A DNA stretch of 64,000 bases from Asterochloris sp. CNOR1 (GCA_963969365.1 OZ017757.1:2418001-2482000), one strand, 5' to 3'. Numbered from the stretch's first letter, positions 34,601 through 48,712 are shown. Translations and numbers: made by a program. Notes: a model not told the origin generated them from the letters alone.

Positions 34601-37067
34601 GGCACATGGCAAGTTGTCTGTGCTGGGTGCTTGCTGCAGCATGGGGTGCCCTGCGTCGTGATTGCCAACCCTCCTGCCAACCACGCAACCCAACCTTTGT
34701 GTTGCCTGCCTGCTGCAGTGTGGGCTGCCAGGGCGACCTCTGGGCCATTGTCATGGATGCTGGGACGCCCTTCTCCTCGCAGCTTTACCAAGTGTCCCCT
34801 AACGCCTTCCTTCCGAAGGACTGGATCATGGACAAATGGGAGCACGGGTACTATATCACTGCTGTGGCAGGTGAAGGTGGACGTATGGTCATGCTGTGAA
34901 GGGCAGGTGGAAGCTGTCGTTGCAGGTGTAACATTGGCTGGGATGGAGTGCTTATCCCCCCCCTCCTTGTGCTTGGCGAGGCCCTTCAGCTGGCACGGAT
35001 GTGCACAGGCAGATCAATGGTCACCCCATGTCAGAGCTGCGCTGGCAGGGGCATGACAGACATTCTGGGCAGCAGGGGTCTGCCTCACTACCTGGGCAGG
35101 TCCACCTGGATGCATGTTTCTGGTTGATGCTGATGAGGGCACCCGGGAGCAGCACCAGCCCTTGTTGCGGAGCAGGGACAGCTTGGAGCCGCCCCTGCAG
35201 CTGGCAGTGGGGGACCAGCTGGGGCAGCAGGCTGCACAGGATGCTTGCGCATCGTCTCTGCTACGCAATCAGCTGAGACGCTCAGATCCTGAGCTGGTCA
35301 ACTTGGAAGCATAAAGACTGTTGGAAGGCTCTTGCTGTTTTCATTAGTGCTGATGGGGATGGCTGCTGTGGCTGATGACCTTTAGACGCCTGCACTGCAG
35401 TCATGCTTCCTCAGAAATTCAGTGTCCAGTGAGCAGCCTGCCGCTGCTCAGAGTCTTACATGCCATGCACAGACAAGATGTGCTCAATTTCAGTGAGGCT
35501 GATTGGCACCTGGCATTGTGGTGTCATAGAGCAACTGACTGGGGTTCATGTGGCCGCAGGTAGTACAAACATGCAGGCGCTGGTGGTCATGTCCAAGGGC
35601 ACCAAGTTCACCCAGCAGAGCTACAAAGTCAGCGACAGCTTCCCCTATGAGTGGATCAAGAAAAAGTGGAAGGAGAGCTTCTCAATCACAGCCATGGCCA
35701 CAGCAGGTGGGGTGCCAGGGAGCATTGGTGTTTGGCCTTGCCGCATCTGCCACCTGCATGTTGTGCTGCTTCTGCCATGACACCTATGTCTACTTTGTGG
35801 CAAGAGCCAACTTCAACATCCTGTGGGGCAGTGAAACCTCCACCTGCTCAGGGTCCTGCATGGCGCCTCCTGCAGCAGCCCTGCTGCTGCCAGCAGTTGT
35901 GCAGAGAGATTTTGCTGCTGCCTGCTGCAGGCAAGCAGTGGGCTGTCGTCATGAGCCGCTGCAATGAGTTCCGAGAGCAGGTTGTGGAGCTTGACTACAT
36001 GTACTCCTCAGAGGGCATTCACAGGCGGTGGGACGAAGGTGGGCAGGGCATGCAATTTGTCAGCAAATGCTGTGCGGGCCGGGACAGATGGCACTTCTTT
36101 TGTGGGTTGAGGGAGTCAGGGGCTCTGTGAAGGACGCCCTCTCATAGGCAGTGCAACAAAGATAGGCAGGCTGTGAAGTGTTGCGTGTCCCTGAGCTGTG
36201 TTCTCTCCTCTGAGGCATCCACCAGGAGGTACTGTGAGTCACTAAGACACTTCCATTTGTCGGGTGTTGCTCACTCAGGGCCATCCAAAGGCAGGGAGGT
36301 GAGGGCAGTCAGTTCAGACAATGCTGCGCTGGGTTCTCTCTGAGGGCATTGGTGAGCATGCTGCATTGCTGCATGGTGCGTGCCTGCTGGATGGGCTTCA
36401 GGAAGCTACACGTGCTGGCGCTCTTGCCTTGTTGAGGGTGTGCACAATGTGCTGCGCGCATAGATGTTGTGGGCCTGTTGATTCGAGGGTATGCACTGAC
36501 GTATGCACTAGCAGTGGCACCAGCAGTGGCACCAGCGTGCGATGTGTATTAGGGAAGGCGCGCTGCCTGAAGCTCTGCTTCATGGCTGGATTTGGCCTCA
36601 AAAAGCTGTCCAAAGGGTAAAAGCAAAACTTGGCCTATGTGTGGGCGCAATCTTCAAGCGTCATGCTGACTGTACCCCCAGGCTACTATGTGCTGAACAG
36701 CCACACTCCACCATGTCGTGCTGCAGGGTACCGCATCACAGCATGTGCAGCCACGCATGAGCAGGCTGCCTTCGTCCTGAGCCTGCCCAAGCAGACGCGG
36801 CTGCCTGATGAAACGCAAGAAACTCTGCGGACAACACAGTTCCCCTCCCAGCATGTCAAGGTGCGTGGCTGGTGTTGGGGTACAGCACAACTTTGCGGCA
36901 CCTTGCCACCCCTGCTCATGGCCACCACCATTCCAGAAGCATGTGCCTTGCTGGACAATTCCAGGCCACCTGTCACCACCCTGACTGATTGTGGTTCCCC
37001 TCTGCAGGAGAAATGGAGCAAAGACCTTTACCTCTCTGCCGCCTGTTTCGGCCGCACTGTGTGCTGA
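28685..37067 (+). CDS. MUT9-like / photoregulatory protein kinase (casein kinase 1 clade)
   Basis: A Ser/Thr kinase of the green-lineage MLK/PPK/AEL group (Chlamydomonas Mut9p; Arabidopsis MLK1-4), known to phosphorylate histones and photoreceptor-associated proteins in the nucleus. Fifteen exons (28685-28750, 29079-29201, 29903-29979, 30285-30354, 30630-30757, 31095-31189, 31552-31745, 32290-32520, 33376-33515, 34056-34133, 34719-34870, 35560-35706, 35931-36038, 36727-36860, 37008-37067) join in phase to 600 residues. Kinase marks: [12 protein letters not shown] loop, VAIKLE lysine, HGDVKPENF catalytic loop, VDLGLASKW in place of [18 protein letters not shown]. After the kinase come [15 protein letters not shown] (basic, nuclear-signal-like) and the conserved MLK C-terminal domain ([51 protein letters not shown]...CFGRTVC). 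Several introns contain echoes of adjacent exons. Confidence 0.95.
29711..29930 (+). repeat. Second copy of the VAIK exon start
   Basis: At 29711-29750 the string cctgcag then GTGGCTATCAAGCTGAAG repeats the acceptor and start of the true exon at 29903 (GTGGCCATCAAACTGGAG). It reads VAIKLKGNT against VAIKLEHKT, so the ATP-binding lysine is present in both. Confidence 0.8.
31188..31305 (+). repeat. Tandem copy of a kinase exon donor region
   Basis: The donor region at 31188-31235 (ggtgaggcatccagccgcac...) recurs at 31262-31305 (agtgaggcatgcagctgcat...), both followed by ctgctgcctt. It lies inside the intron after the VDLGL exon. Confidence 0.75.
31716..32030 (+). repeat. Four copies of an exon-end fragment (GRLPWQG)
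   Basis: The end of exon 31552-31745 contains ggcaggctaccctggcaggg. Near-copies lie at about 31800, 31920 and 32007 (ggcaggctgccctggcagtg, ggcaggctgccctggctggg, ggcaggctgcctagcagtgc), all within the following intron. Confidence 0.85.
33180..33410 (+). repeat. Echoes of the VGQKRGRE exon start
   Basis: The exon at 33376 starts gtggggcagaagcgcggccgcgag. About 95 bp upstream, tgcaggtggggcagacacag repeats its acceptor side. Near 33185, ggcagaagcatggccgcgagg repeats its QKRGRE part. Confidence 0.75.
34546..34745 (+). repeat. Echo of the VGCQGDLW exon start
   Basis: At about 34546-34575, ggcagcagtgagggctgccaggccactct mirrors ctgcagtgtgggctgccagggcgacctct at the real acceptor (34714-34742). Confidence 0.65.
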
Positions 37068-37449
37068 GCCCCTGTCAGCGTGCAGGAACTTGCAAAGAGA
37101 GTGAACCCTGATCTGCCCGCGACAATCCTGCCATTTCATTGGCCTGCCTCATGGCCGGCATTCAGATCAGAAACTGACCTTGCCATCTGAGAACCAGCTG
37201 AGCACTTTGACTGACAGCTACGGTGCATGCCTCCCTATGCCCTGCCTTCAGCCACCCACAGCCCTGAATGTATCCTATCAACGCCAGCAGTAGACCCGTG
37301 CAGCTTTAGACACCTGAGCCAAAAGGAGTTTTGGATCAGCTCCAGCATGGCCTTATCCACTTTCTCATGTAAGAAAACAAGCTGAAATTGCCCCAACAAG
37401 TCCAACTGTTTGTGGTTCACCGCTGACGGAAACAGCTAGTTCAGCCGGG
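37068..37449. other. Intergenic region between the kinase and thioredoxin genes
   Basis: This 382-bp interval separates a stop from a same-strand start. It should contain the kinase 3' UTR and the thioredoxin promoter. I see no conserved frame or obvious signal. Confidence 0.5.
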
Positions 37450-38952
37450 ATGACAGCGACCGGAGCCTTCCTGCCGCCACTCAAGGGCTCCAGGCCTTGT
37501 AGCCCTCATGCAGCCCGCCAAAGTCCATGCTGCCATACTGCCCCGTTCTCACAACGCACGACAGTCACCTCTTCCATCCGGACCCCAGCTAGGGCTGCTA
37601 CTGGCACGGATGCAGCTGAGCCTGCCAACCTGTCCATGCATCCAGATGCGCTCAGGAGGAGGCAGGAGGCTGCAGCAAGGTTTGCCACATGACCAGCAGC
37701 TGATAGAAACCGCTGGCACTTGCCGCGCGCATGACTCAGATCTGGCAGTGTGACTGGCGCAGAATTTCGTGTGTGAGTATGCTCAGCCATGAACATAGTG
37801 TGCCTCCTGGGTCTGCAGGCGAGCGGCCAACCAACAGGCGGCAAAGGCAGCTCGCACAACATCCTGGTAAGCCTCCATGGCAATCAGTGGCTCACAGGCA
37901 TGCACTTCAGCCACCCGCAGGGCAGTGGCCTGATGGCAGTCTGCGTGTGGCCTGGAGTCCATTGAGTGCTGTCCCATACAGACAGAGGCCTGATGGCATC
38001 ATGGTTGGCTGTAGGCGTCCGACATGAGCCTGCTTGAGTGCTGTCCAATCTCTCTGCAGGTGGGAGGGAGCTATGCCCGTCAACATGGTGCAAGTTGCCT
38101 CCAGCGATGACTTCATGGGGGTCATTGAAGCTCACAGGCACACTGGCAAGCTGCTGGTGTGCAGCTTCTTTGCTCCCTGGTGAGCAATGCTAGTGGCTCA
38201 CACCCCAGCTGAGCGTGCTGCTGTCTGTCCTGCTCAGACATTGGCTTGTGCCTGGCTGAGCCCCCTGCTGCCTGTGGCGCTGTTCCGGCTAGAGTTGCCG
38301 CCTGTGGTGCTGTCAGGGCCTCCATGCTGCCTTGGATCCAGTGACGTCACAAGCACTGGCTGGTAACAGCCAGAGACTTGCACTCAGGGCAATGGCTGAC
38401 ATGCGTTCCACCCCTGCAGGTGCCAGGCCTGCAAGGCCATGTACCCCAAGTTGAAACAGCTGGCAGAGCAGGATGCAGAAGTGTTGTGGATCAAGGTGGG
38501 AGCCCTCCCCGACTGGGGACTGCTGCAGCTGCTCATGCTGGTGACTGCAACTCTGACCGCTCGCTGCCATCAGTGCACCTTTGCACATGAGTGGCTGTGC
38601 CAGCCACTGCTTGCATGGCTGCCTGCCCAGCACCCCTTGCTCATGCTCAGCTGGGTGTGAGCTTCAAATGGCTGCCAGACATCCTCAGCCTCAGCCTCAG
38701 CTGCTGCTGCTGCAGATCAATGCTGGCGAGGAGCACCTCATGCCATTTGCCGAGCAGCTGGGGGTCAGCAAACTGCCGTTCTTCTTGATGTACAAGGCCG
38801 GCGAGTGTGTGTCCAAGTTCCCAGCAAACCTGCTCAAAATCAGCTACCTGCGCGCACAGATTGCAACTCAACACCCGGCCGTGGGGGCAGTCGTGGATGT
38901 CGCCAGCGCTGTGGGGGCAGTTGTGGATGTCGCTAGCGCTGTTGTGGCCTGA
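37450..38952 (+). CDS. Atypical (ACHT-like) thioredoxin with transit-like leader
   Basis: A thiol-disulfide oxidoreductase. Exons 37450-37679, 38060-38179, 38420-38495 and 38716-38952 join in phase to 220 residues. The first 60 or so residues are rich in Ser, Arg, Ala and Pro and poor in acidic residues, as in plastid transit peptides. The thioredoxin fold follows: MVQVASSDDFMGVIEAH, LLVCSFFAPWCQACKAMYPK with the CxxC active site WCQAC, VLWIKINAGEE, and the cis-Pro loop VSKLPFFLMYKAGE. The arrangement MYPKLKQLAEQ and LPFFLMY resembles plant ACHT/lilium-type thioredoxins, in which the site is often WCxSC. The C-terminus contains an exact ten-residue tandem (VGAVVDVASA twice) from a 30-bp duplication at 38881-38940. 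An alternative minor exon at about 37819-37866 is possible. Confidence 0.88.
38881..38940 (+). repeat. 30-bp in-frame tandem duplication in the thioredoxin last exon
   Basis: Two 30-bp units (gtgggggcagt(c/t)gtggatgtcgc(c/t)agcgct) differ only at synonymous positions and add ten residues to the C-terminal tail. Confidence 0.95.
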
Positions 38953-39699
38953 GCCTTCTCACTCTTGATGCTGTGCTTTGTAAAGCCTCGGCTGCTCACC
39001 GCTCAGTGGCTGAGCAGCCTTGCGAGGCAAACCCCTGCCACGACCCTGGTTCGCATATAGACAGCCATGAGCTGTGCAGTTGTTGTATCCCCCTGTCGCC
39101 TCCCAACATAATGTCTAGTTCTTCCTGATGCGCATGGACTACATTATGACCCAATGTGGCCTGTCCCCTGCTTCATTGCTTCCCCAGCATTCATATTGCA
39201 TGGCGCTTCTGTGCCTTGTTCAACACAAGCAGTGGTGGCCCAACAGAGCACCCCCTGCAGTGCAGCAGCACATGGTGTGCATTCCCAGCATCACTGGCAT
39301 CTTGCCAACAGAACCCAATCCGCAAACAAATGAACCTAGTTCATTGCTTGCAACCGTGCATTCTCAGTGTAAGTCATCCTGCAGTGCCAAGATGCCTGAG
39401 GCCCTGTTGTTGCTGAGAAGAGCAGATCTCAACAGACTGGCCCCACCAGCTTGTCCGAGATGTGATTTGATGCAGAGTGAAGTTCAATGCCATGGAGACT
39501 TGTAGGGTTTGCTAAACCCTGAAAGTCTCCCTCAACTTGCGGGTACATGCCAGCGTATAAGGTGTAGAGGAGGGCACGGCAGTGCAAAGTGGTCAGACAT
39601 CTGTGAGGGTGAGCTTGCCTACTCTCAATGGGCAGCTCATGATGTACTTCTCTGTGGTCCTGCAGCCCACAACTTTGTCTAGGCCGCTGCAGACCGGCC
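38953..39699. other. Intergenic region upstream of the NDUFS5-like gene
   Basis: This stretch of about 750 bp contains short open frames on both strands, none recognisable. It should hold the thioredoxin 3' end and the promoter of the NDUFS5-like gene. Confidence 0.5.
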
Positions 39700-40606
39700 A
39701 TGTCCAGTGGATTTGGTATCAGTGGCTCCACTGGCAGGTGCGCACCATAGCTTTGGTTTGGCAAGCTGCCAGCTGAAAAGCGTCCCTGTCCATCGCAAGT
39801 CTTGATTGGCCAGTCTGCCGGTGCGCTGGGCTCAAATGTTTGTGCTCTCTGCCGTTTAAGCTCTTACATCTAGTTGTGCCAGCTGCCACAGCTCACAGCC
39901 GCAGAGCAGCAGCTTCTGCCTGTCTGCCTACAGATGTTACCCTGTCTGGCAGGAGTTCTCTGGATGCATGGAGAAAACTGGCGACCCTCAGGATTGTCAG
40001 CCCCTGCGAGGTTAGCTGTATGCCTGCCAGTGCTGGCCTTTGAGCAGCAGCATTGCAAGACCTGCCCAGCTGCTTGTCTCATGGGGTGGTTAGCTGCCAT
40101 TGCTGCGCCCAGCAGCAGTGGTGCAGGACCTGCCAAACTGCCTGTCAGGGAGACTTAGCCCAGATTGCTGACGGGCAAAAGCTGACTCTGCTCTGTTCAA
40201 GCCAATTATACGTCCCAGCAGTATGCGCTGAGCTGCTTCTGGACTGTCCAGGCAGTAGCTGTGGCGGGGTAAACACGGCGCTGCTAGCGCATCGCACGGC
40301 AGGAGATGCAAGCCTTTCTTGCCACTTGTCTAGCCAGACTGCCATTTACGGGGCACAGCGTACTGCCCTGTGCCAGCCATGTGATGCCAAGGCTGCCGTT
40401 CAAGCAGGGCCCCCCCCCCACACCCAATCGCTGAGCTTGGGCTTACATGCATTCGGTCCAGCGACCAGGCTCTGGTGCCGCTGTCTGCAGATGACTACCT
40501 GGAGTGCTTGCACCACCGCAAAGAGTTTGGCAGACTGAATGCAATTCACAGAGAACGGGAGCGCAAGCGCAAACACCCAGGTGGCGAGCATGGCAAAGAG
40601 CACTAG
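39700..40606 (+). CDS. NDUFS5: NADH:ubiquinone oxidoreductase Fe-S protein 5 (15 kDa subunit) homologue
   Basis: A small accessory subunit of mitochondrial complex I on the intermembrane-space side. Three short exons (39700-39737, 39934-40010, 40491-40606) join in phase to only 76 residues, so it is easily missed. It opens MSSGFGISGSTGR, as plant homologues do. It then shows two exact C-x9-C motifs, CYPVWQEFSGC and CQPLRDDYLEC, the twin-cysteine pair oxidised by the Mia40 relay. The hallmark LECLHHRKEFGRLNAIHRE follows, then a basic tail. Length and motif order fit the plant 15-kDa subunit closely. No targeting presequence is expected for this import route. Confidence 0.93.
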
Positions 40607-40929
40607 CACATCACAAAAACAGAACTGAAGGAGCTGAGGCAAACACATAGCTCTGCCTTTCCTTGTTCAGCTGGACTGTGCAAATCAGGTGGCACATGCA
40701 ATACGATTCACTTAATGACACAATCCTGTTCAAGTGTCAGATAGCTTTTTGACCTATCTAGTGGACCGCACGCATGTTGAGAAGGCTGACTCAGATAGAA
40801 CTGCTGGTGATGAGCAGTCATGTCAGAAACAAGTGCCAAGGGTGCTTTCGAGACTGATTTGTTGGTGGCAGAATCCGAGAGCAGAGCATCTGCCAAGCCC
40901 CACAACTCTGGTGGGCAGATCGAGAACAC
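40607..40929. other. Intergenic region upstream of cytochrome b561
   Basis: This 323-bp interval between same-strand genes shows no defensible feature. Confidence 0.5.
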
Positions 40930-42539
40930 GTGAGGCTGATAGAAATGACTCACATGTTTAGTAGCCAGCACGCCAAAGCTGCTCTTTGGTGCAGAGGACT
41001 GAACATGCATGTGGCCACAGCTCTGCGCGCAACCTACATCTTCTCTGCCCTCACTCTGATGGTTTCCCAGGCCGACACAACCCTGTTTGCATGGCATCCC
41101 ATCTTCATGACGGCGGGCTTCCTCGCCTTCATGGTGGAGGGTGTGCTCACAGCGCTGGACTTCAGGGCTCGGGAGGGCATGCCGCGCGTGCGCGCCATCC
41201 AGAAGCATGCCACCCTGCAGATGGCAGCCAGCGCCTGCATCCTGCTGGGCTTCACAGCCATCGTGGCAAACAAGGTGCCTTGGACAGGACCCCTTGCCAT
41301 GCGGGGTACTTGCCTGGCGTGGCAGCTGCTCATTGTGCATCGCGCTTTTAGTGCAATGCTGCTCATACTGCAATGCTCTTCAGACAGAATTGTCTGCAAT
41401 GCTGGAGCTTTGGTCTACACAGGTCATTATCTGGCCATGCAGCTGTTCTTGGTGCTATGCAGTAACAGCAGTCTGGGACTGCTGCCGCTTTGGCTAGCTG
41501 GTGGCCATGCAGCCCTTTTGCGGTTGTCTTGGCTGGTTTGGTACAGTGCAGCCTAAACGGCTCGGGCGCAGTGAGCTTTGCCCTGCATGCACACCTGGCT
41601 CTGCAGCTGAGAGTGCACTGCATGCCTTCTCAGCCGTGGCCTGACTTGCCTGCAGGTCTTTAAGGGCAAGCATCATTTCCAGACCATTCACGCAAAGGTG
41701 GGCATGCTGCCTTTTGAGTGTTGGCAGCAAGAGTCTTTGCCCCAGCTGCTCCTTGCCACAGCTTCCACACGGCCAGAGCAACCCACCACCTGTGCTGTGT
41801 CTCTGCAGTTTGGCCTGGCCACAGTTGTACTGGCAGTGATAGCCCCACTGGGAGGAGCATTGAGCTTCAAGCAGTGGGGCTTCATCTCGCAGCTGCCCGA
41901 GCGGTGGCAACCCTGGGTGAAGGCAGCCCACAGGAGCATTGGCCGCATCACGCTTCTGTTGTCCTTTGTCACCATTCAGCTCATTTTGGGCCACCACTCT
42001 GCTTACACGGTGGGGTCCTACAGGTCATGCACAGCACGCAGAGTGTTGAAGCCTGCAAACCTTCTGCTCACATGCAGGTTGCATGGCTGTACTGCTGTAC
42101 TTACATTGCATCCATTGCTCACCATAACGATGGTGAGGGATTGCAGGCAGCAGTCGTGTGAGTCACATAGTGCAAATCTGCACACCCAGGAAGAAATTGG
42201 GCATGTGGAGCCGTGTATGTCTGAGTTTTGCAGCTATGCAGCATTCAAGCTGCCATTGCCTCGGCCTTTATCCCCAGCCAGGCCATTACCCGAAGAACTG
42301 GCATTGTCATGCTCTGCGCACTCCATCATGCTCAAGACAGGCAGCACAAGGCATTCCAATATGCATTCTTGGAGCCGGAATAGTGCTGTGTCAAGCTGAC
42401 ACACAAACACCTGCCAATGCAGCTTTACTGGACAGAGCTCTGGAGAGTAATAATAGCAGGTCTGGGGCTGGCCCTTACATGGCTTCTATTCAAGCCCCAA
42501 GGGGTGCCCACAATGAAACTTCCGGTCCAGCGAGGCTGA
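40930..42539 (+). CDS. Cytochrome b561-domain membrane protein (CYB561D2-like)
   Basis: A six-helix, two-haem protein that moves electrons across a membrane, typically from ascorbate. Exons 40930-41274, 41656-41697, 41809-42009 and 42423-42539 join in phase to 234 residues. Helices: ATYIFSALTLMVSQ; FAWHPIFMTAGFLAFMVEG; ATLQMAASACILLGFTAIV; GLATVVLAVIAPLGGAL; ITLLLSFVTIQLILGHHSAY; VIIAGLGLALTWLLF. The four haem-ligand positions are present: H in AWHPIF, H in QKHATLQ, H in KHHFQTIHAK and H in AAHRSIGR. The small size and lack of extra domains fit the CYB561D1/D2 group. Other in-frame ATGs (40945, 40954, 41008) could be the start. Bases 42010-42422 were considered for a further exon, but the helices are complete without one. 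Confidence 0.9.
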
Positions 42540-42771
42540 GGTGCCAGACAATGAACAGCACTGGCTAGCAGGCAAATGAACTTTAAATATGAACACTGAC
42601 CTGTTGCCCAATGAATTTTGCCAAATGAATTCTGAATACACAGCAGACTAGAGCAGGGCTGGTTATCACATGATTGGCACTGGGGGAGTTCAGAGGGCAG
42701 ATTGTTTGTCTTGGGCAGGTGGTTCCCCAAGTAAAGAATTTGGCACAGCCAGCAGAAATAGGGACCAGAAG

Positions 42772-43792
42772 CTACAGGGTGCTCGTCTTAGGGGCCGTCC
42801 CCTCATTGCTGGCAAAGGAAAGGTATGTGTTCCAAACAATACCACAGCAGTTCACACTGCAGGACACAGAGGCAGGCAGTTAGGTTGTGGACACAGCAGA
42901 CTGCTCCTGACAACAGGAGGTAAGTCCTCACTAAGGCAGTCGGAGGTGAGGTGGAATGAAGATGAAGTTGAAAATATTGGCCACCGGCCAGAATATCCAG
43001 CCTGCAGGGAAACACATTACGTGACTGTTGCCCTTCACCATGGTATCAGGCCCAGATGCAACTAGCACAGGCTCCTGCCTGAGGTGTAGATGGGGAGAAA
43101 GGAGTTCCTGAGTTTCTGTTCTGCGCCCTTGAACGATTTGTTCTCCAAGGCGTTCATGTAGACGAGGAGGGCAGACAGGTAGACGGGGAACACTGTGACC
43201 TGCCCTACAGCTGTCTTGATCACTGCCTGCACCAGGGTTCAAGGCTTCAGGAAGCAAGTCCTGCACTGCATGACTGCAAACCCACTGTTACACCCTTGAA
43301 TGCGCCCACCTTTTGGAGCGTGGCCTGAACGCCAAAAGACCTGTCTAGCCATGAGTATGCCCACTTGAAGAAGGGTCCCTGCGTGAAGAGATATAGAGAC
43401 AGGTTTTGCTCCTGATGGGCACCCTCAGCAAACTCAGCAGTGGAGCAGCCTCACATGGAGGGTGAAGCCCACAAGCCCAAATCTGGCAGTCCTTGCCCAG
43501 TCATGCCTGCAGGTGGCAAAAGGGGCCTCGCACAGGTCTGTAAAAGCTGCCTCGCAGCAGCTGATGTCAACAGCTTCATCTGCAAGACGTGCCCAGACTT
43601 GACGGTCTGCCGCCGCCTCTGAATGCCCTGGCAGAGGGAGTCGCCTACCATCATCAGACTGCAGGCAGCAGAGGTTGGGCAAGCTGGTGTGAGAAGACTG
43701 GACGAGGTGGTTGTGCAGAGGGCTGACCTGCAGGATGTGGCTGCTGCACGCAGCAGAGGCCTCATGCTAGTAGGTGTAGCTCTGTACATCAT
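42772..43792 (-). CDS. Mpv17/PMP22-family organelle membrane protein
   Basis: A four-helix membrane protein of mitochondria, peroxisomes or plastids; Mpv17 itself affects mitochondrial DNA maintenance. Exons from the C-terminal end: 42772-42856 (VNCCGIVWNTYLSFAS), 42932-43001 (GWIFWPVANIFNFIFIPPHL), 43079-43226 (TAVGQVTVFPVYLSALLVYM), 43310-43378 (GPFFKWAYSWLDRSFG) and 43455 upward (DWARTARFGLVGFTLH). These match the family order: RT.RF...G, GP..H.WY..L, DQ....P, W..WP....INF..VP, WN.YLS. The four last exons join in perfect phase; the join upstream of 43506 is open. The likely start is at 43792 (MMYRATPTSMRPLLRAA), a basic presequence-like leader. The intron between 43079 and 43001 begins with GC rather than GT. 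Confidence 0.88.
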
Positions 43793-43894
43793 GCCAACAG
43801 TAGAGATGGGAGGAGGCATGGGTGTGACTTGGTCACCGATCGGGCATTGACCAGCAGTTGCCAACATTTCATTGTTCCATCTCCTTAAGGGGAC
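43793..43894. promoter_or_regulatory. 102-bp divergent promoter (Mpv17-like / methyltransferase)
   Basis: The start codons of two opposite genes are only about 100 bp apart, so both promoters and leaders must overlap in a very short interval or extend into the genes. Confidence 0.5.
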
Positions 43895-45929
43895 ATGTGG
43901 CGGGTGCATCCTTTGCTTGGCACGCAGTCGTTTGTTTTTCAGCATGGCGTCCTCGCCAAGGCACTGCAGCGTGTGCAGCTGACTCAAAGTGCTCAGCGAC
44001 TGGCTTCGTTTAAACCTGCTGCCTCAGCAGCCTCTGCAGGTAAGCCCTGCTGCCTTGACTGAGGTGGCCAGCAGGGAGCACAGCGCATGGTGCCTTGCCC
44101 TGTCATGCCTTTGCAGAATCATCTGACTCTGATGAAGGCGGATCTCTTTACTCCAACCCCGAGCTGTATGACCGTGCCTTTGGCTTCAGGGACTACGACA
44201 AAGAGGTCAGCAAACAATGATCAAGCGTGCTGCGCTGTGTGGCAGCAGCTGCTGATCTGGCATGTCTGCAGCGCAGGTAGGCTTTCTCAGGAAGATATGG
44301 CAGAAGCACAGGCGGCGAAAGCTCTTGTCCTTCATAGAGCTAGGGTGAGCCACGCCTGGAGGGGTCCGCAGGGCACAGCTGACAGAGCCAAGTGGCCAGC
44401 ACCTGCAGCCGTGCCTGAGCCCTCGGGCTGCTGAAGCTCGAGGGGCCATGAGACTGCATACGCCGCAAAGAGGATGCGGCTCTGGGTGGTCTCTTCTGAT
44501 GCACTGTGTACAGGGCAGCTGTGCACCCTGCAGCCCATGCAAGGGCCGACTCCTTTGATGGGGCTGCACGCATGACACATATGCACTTTGCAGCCCTTGC
44601 AAGGGATTGCCAGGGAGTTGCCCAGGAAGTCACTTGCGCCTGCAGGTGTGGCCCTGCCCGGCACGCCATGGCCCTGCAGCAGCAGACAGGCGCCAAGGGG
44701 GCAGCCATGGACAATTCTGCAGCCATGCTGGCTTACGTGGAGCAGCTTGCTGGCAAGGCCGGCGCGCAGTTGCAGCTGGTGGATGGAGACATGCAGAGCT
44801 TTGGGCTTGAGGTGGGAAGAGGCCAACAACTACAGGCTGCTGGTTGCTTAGCTGACCTCACCGTTGCGGCAGGCCAATAGCCTGCTCTCTTGTTGCCAGC
44901 TTGAGATCAAAATGCTCGAAGTGCAGGCTGTACTCTGCATTGCTTTGCAGCCTCAAGCATTACAGACAGCTGCCAGTGTACTCAAGCTAGGCCACTGGTC
45001 TTTGATGTTGACTCACCCAGATCCTTCAGATGTTGGCTGCAGGAGCCGGTGGACCTCTCATTCATGCTGATGGGCACCTTCTACCATCTCATGGAGCAGG
45101 CTGGTGCCATGAGCTGCCTCAGGAGCATCGCAGCCGCACTGAAGCCAGATGGCCTGCTGGTTCTGGAGCTCGCACATGCGGCAGACTGCTTCGACGGCTC
45201 CTGTGAGTGCTGGTCTGCCTTGGCAGCTTGAAAGCACAGCTACCATGGTGCTGGCATGGGAAGCTGCTGCTCCAGCTTCACAGGGCCATAAAGGAGGCCA
45301 GGCAAGGCCGCTCATAACAGCTGTGGCCACCTCTCCAAACATCCTGATGGCCAGGATATGCCTGTACCTCATGCAGTGCTGGTCTGAAATAGCTGCTATC
45401 CTGCAGGGCTGCAGGAAGATGCCTGGGACATCCAGCCGGAGGCTGGGCAGCCTGGCCTGCTTGTCAGTTATGGCCGCGAAGATGACGACTTCCACTGCCT
45501 GTCACAGGTGGAACACGCACGCTGGCAGCTGTCAATTGGCCTGTGCTTCCACCATAGCATGTCGATGTTGTACCTCCTGCGCTTGGACACTTGCAGGCCA
45601 CCATGCATCAGATTGTGTATGCAGTGCACCTTCACCACCCTCTCCCAGCAAAGATCATTCAGTTGACATAGCTACACCTTCAGGTGCTTGAGCGCTCTGT
45701 GAGGATCAGCGAGATCAGTCCTGACAAGTCAGAGGAAAAGGTGCTGGTGGACACTGCACACTCCCAGCGGCTCTGGACATACCAGGAAATCAGTCTCCTC
45801 ACTCAAGTTTGTGGCCTAGAGATCCTTGATACGTATGGAGACCTGGACACGAAAGTTGACATGCATCACATTGAGGCCTATCGAACAGTGCTGGTCCTGC
45901 AGCATTCACAGCAGCAAAAACAGGAGTAG
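43895..45929 (+). CDS. Class I SAM-dependent methyltransferase, probably organellar
   Basis: Seven exons (43895-44039, 44117-44205, 44277-44344, 44646-44811, 45043-45202, 45407-45507, 45684-45929) join in perfect phase to 324 residues. The leader MWRVHPLLGTQSFVFQHGVL plus an Arg/Gln/Ala-rich stretch looks like an organelle presequence. The fold follows: LYDRAFGFRDYDKE, then motif I LLSFIELGCGPARHA (the SAM-binding glycine loop), QLVDGDMQSFGLE (the acidic residue and motif II), EPVDLSFMLMGTFYHLM, and the post-motif helix AALKPDGLLVLELAH. The C-terminus (VSYGREDDDFHCLSQ, LTQVCGLEILDTYGDLD) is of the type 11/25 group. The substrate cannot be read from sequence. The stop lies 29 bp before the start of the RsmH gene. 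Confidence 0.9.
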
Positions 45930-45958
45930 CCTTCACAGTCAGATGGGCTCAGGCATAC

Positions 45959-48712
<2,754 letters not shown>

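Noticed and set aside
42010-42422. Extra exon of cytochrome b561 in this interval
   Set aside because: Three open readings exist but none is hydrophobic in the right way, and exons 41809-42009 and 42423-42539 already join in phase to give the sixth helix.
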